A stretch of DNA of 6,076 nt from an uncultured Bacteroidales bacterium. GTDB taxonomy: Bacteria > Bacteroidota > Bacteroidia > Bacteroidales > UBA932. A program made the translations under genes and the position numbers. The notes under the pieces were generated by a model. That model did not search any database. It saw only the letters and a list, made by a program, of their open reading frames with translations, and was not told where the DNA came from. The stretch is taken from contig CAKUYG010000130.1 of the NCBI GenBank assembly GCA_934702165.1, positions 1 to 6,076 of the forward strand, written 5' to 3'. Positions 5,847-6,076 of this stretch are shown here, piece after piece (within the stretch, counting starts at the first letter, position 1; the number at the start of each line of letters is the position of its first letter).

Positions 5847-6076
5847 ATGAAAAGAACGATTGTTGCCATTCTTGTCGCCGTGCTGGCGATGACGGCCAAT
5901 GTCAGTACATCCTCTGCCTGCACAGGCATCACCCTCAAGTCTGCAGACGGCTGCACTGTGGTGGCCCGCTCCATCGAGTGGGCCGCATCTGACAATCATG
6001 GACGCTATGTTGTAGTCCCGAGGGGCTACGAGTGGCGTTCGATGGTTCCAGGCGGAGGGTACGGCCGGAGCTTTGC
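5847..6076 (+). CDS. Secreted choloylglycine hydrolase/penicillin V acylase-family Ntn hydrolase, N-terminal fragment
   Basis: The first 76 codons are present; the gene continues past the right edge. Residues 1-24 are a signal peptide (M-K-R-T followed by a hydrophobic stretch, ending S-S-A), and the next residue is Cys25 in C-T-G-I-T. In this family (PF02275) a Cys exposed at the N-terminus is the catalytic nucleophile, so signal cleavage before Cys25 would itself create the active enzyme. The following A-R41-S-I-E44-W matches the second family block, with Arg at the position of bile salt hydrolase Arg18 and Glu where classic bile salt hydrolases have Asp21. Members split the amide bond of conjugated bile salts, penicillin V or N-acyl compounds. 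The exported form and R-S-I-E-W block resemble Gram-negative members, many of which have untested substrates, so bile salt hydrolysis should not be assumed. The gene is divergent from the regulator. No Shine-Dalgarno sequence is seen. Confidence 0.88.
   Translation, partial: MKRTIVAILVAVLAMTANVSTSSACTGITLKSADGCTVVARSIEWAASDNHGRYVVVPRGYEWRSMVPGGGYGRSF

Noticed and set aside
5916..5921. Reading Cys25 of the hydrolase as a lipoprotein lipobox cysteine
   Set aside because: The preceding residues S-S-A do not fit a lipobox (no Leu at -3). The C-T-G-I-T context plus R-S-I-E-W identifies the Cys as the Ntn-hydrolase nucleophile, which must have a free amino group.
5742..5999. An 85-codon minus-strand open frame spanning the regulator start and the hydrolase start
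   Set aside because: It is antisense to the hydrolase signal peptide and catalytic Cys region and crosses the AT-rich divergent promoter region. It has no recognisable features.

Overview
The window most resembles the chromosome of a gut-type Bacteroidales bacterium with a moderately GC-rich genome (Alistipes/Rikenellaceae or a relative is possible, but this is a guess from base composition and gene content). The evidence is a hybrid two-component system (HTCS) of the type that controls glycan loci in Bacteroidetes, no Shine-Dalgarno sequence before any of the starts, TAnnTTTG-like promoter elements, a SASA-family acetylesterase lipoprotein and a secreted choloylglycine-hydrolase-family enzyme.

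Layout: three genes run leftward on the minus strand in transcription order. They are an HTCS-like regulator (5761 to 1820), a sialate-O-acetylesterase-family lipoprotein (1698 to 115), and the first 37 codons of a GPH/MelB-type sugar:cation symporter (112 to the window edge). The esterase and symporter are separated by 2 bp and are surely co-transcribed. The regulator and esterase are separated by 121 bp. That gap has no convincing terminator but holds a cluster of TGTTAC/GTAACA repeats, a good candidate operator. A divergent plus-strand gene (5847 to the window edge) encodes the N-terminus of a secreted Ntn hydrolase of the choloylglycine hydrolase/penicillin V acylase family. An 85-bp AT-rich intergenic region separates it from the regulator.

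Inferred working: the regulator's periplasmic propeller would sense a glycan fragment, its AraC domain would switch on the esterase and symporter, the esterase would remove acetyl groups from a glycan, and the symporter would import the released sugar. The name 'sialate' esterase should not be taken as the substrate, because no other sialic acid gene is visible.

The most notable observation is that the HTCS keeps its full architecture and an intact AraC DNA-binding domain, yet appears to have lost every phosphotransfer residue that can be checked. The HisKA histidine is Glu802. The kinase N-box second Asn and the G1 DxGxG are gone. The receiver has lost its acidic pair, its phosphoacceptor Asp (Gly1094) and its Lys (Leu1146). 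The 1313-codon frame is unbroken. This suggests a phosphorylation-independent, membrane-spanning transcription factor derived from an HTCS rather than simple decay.
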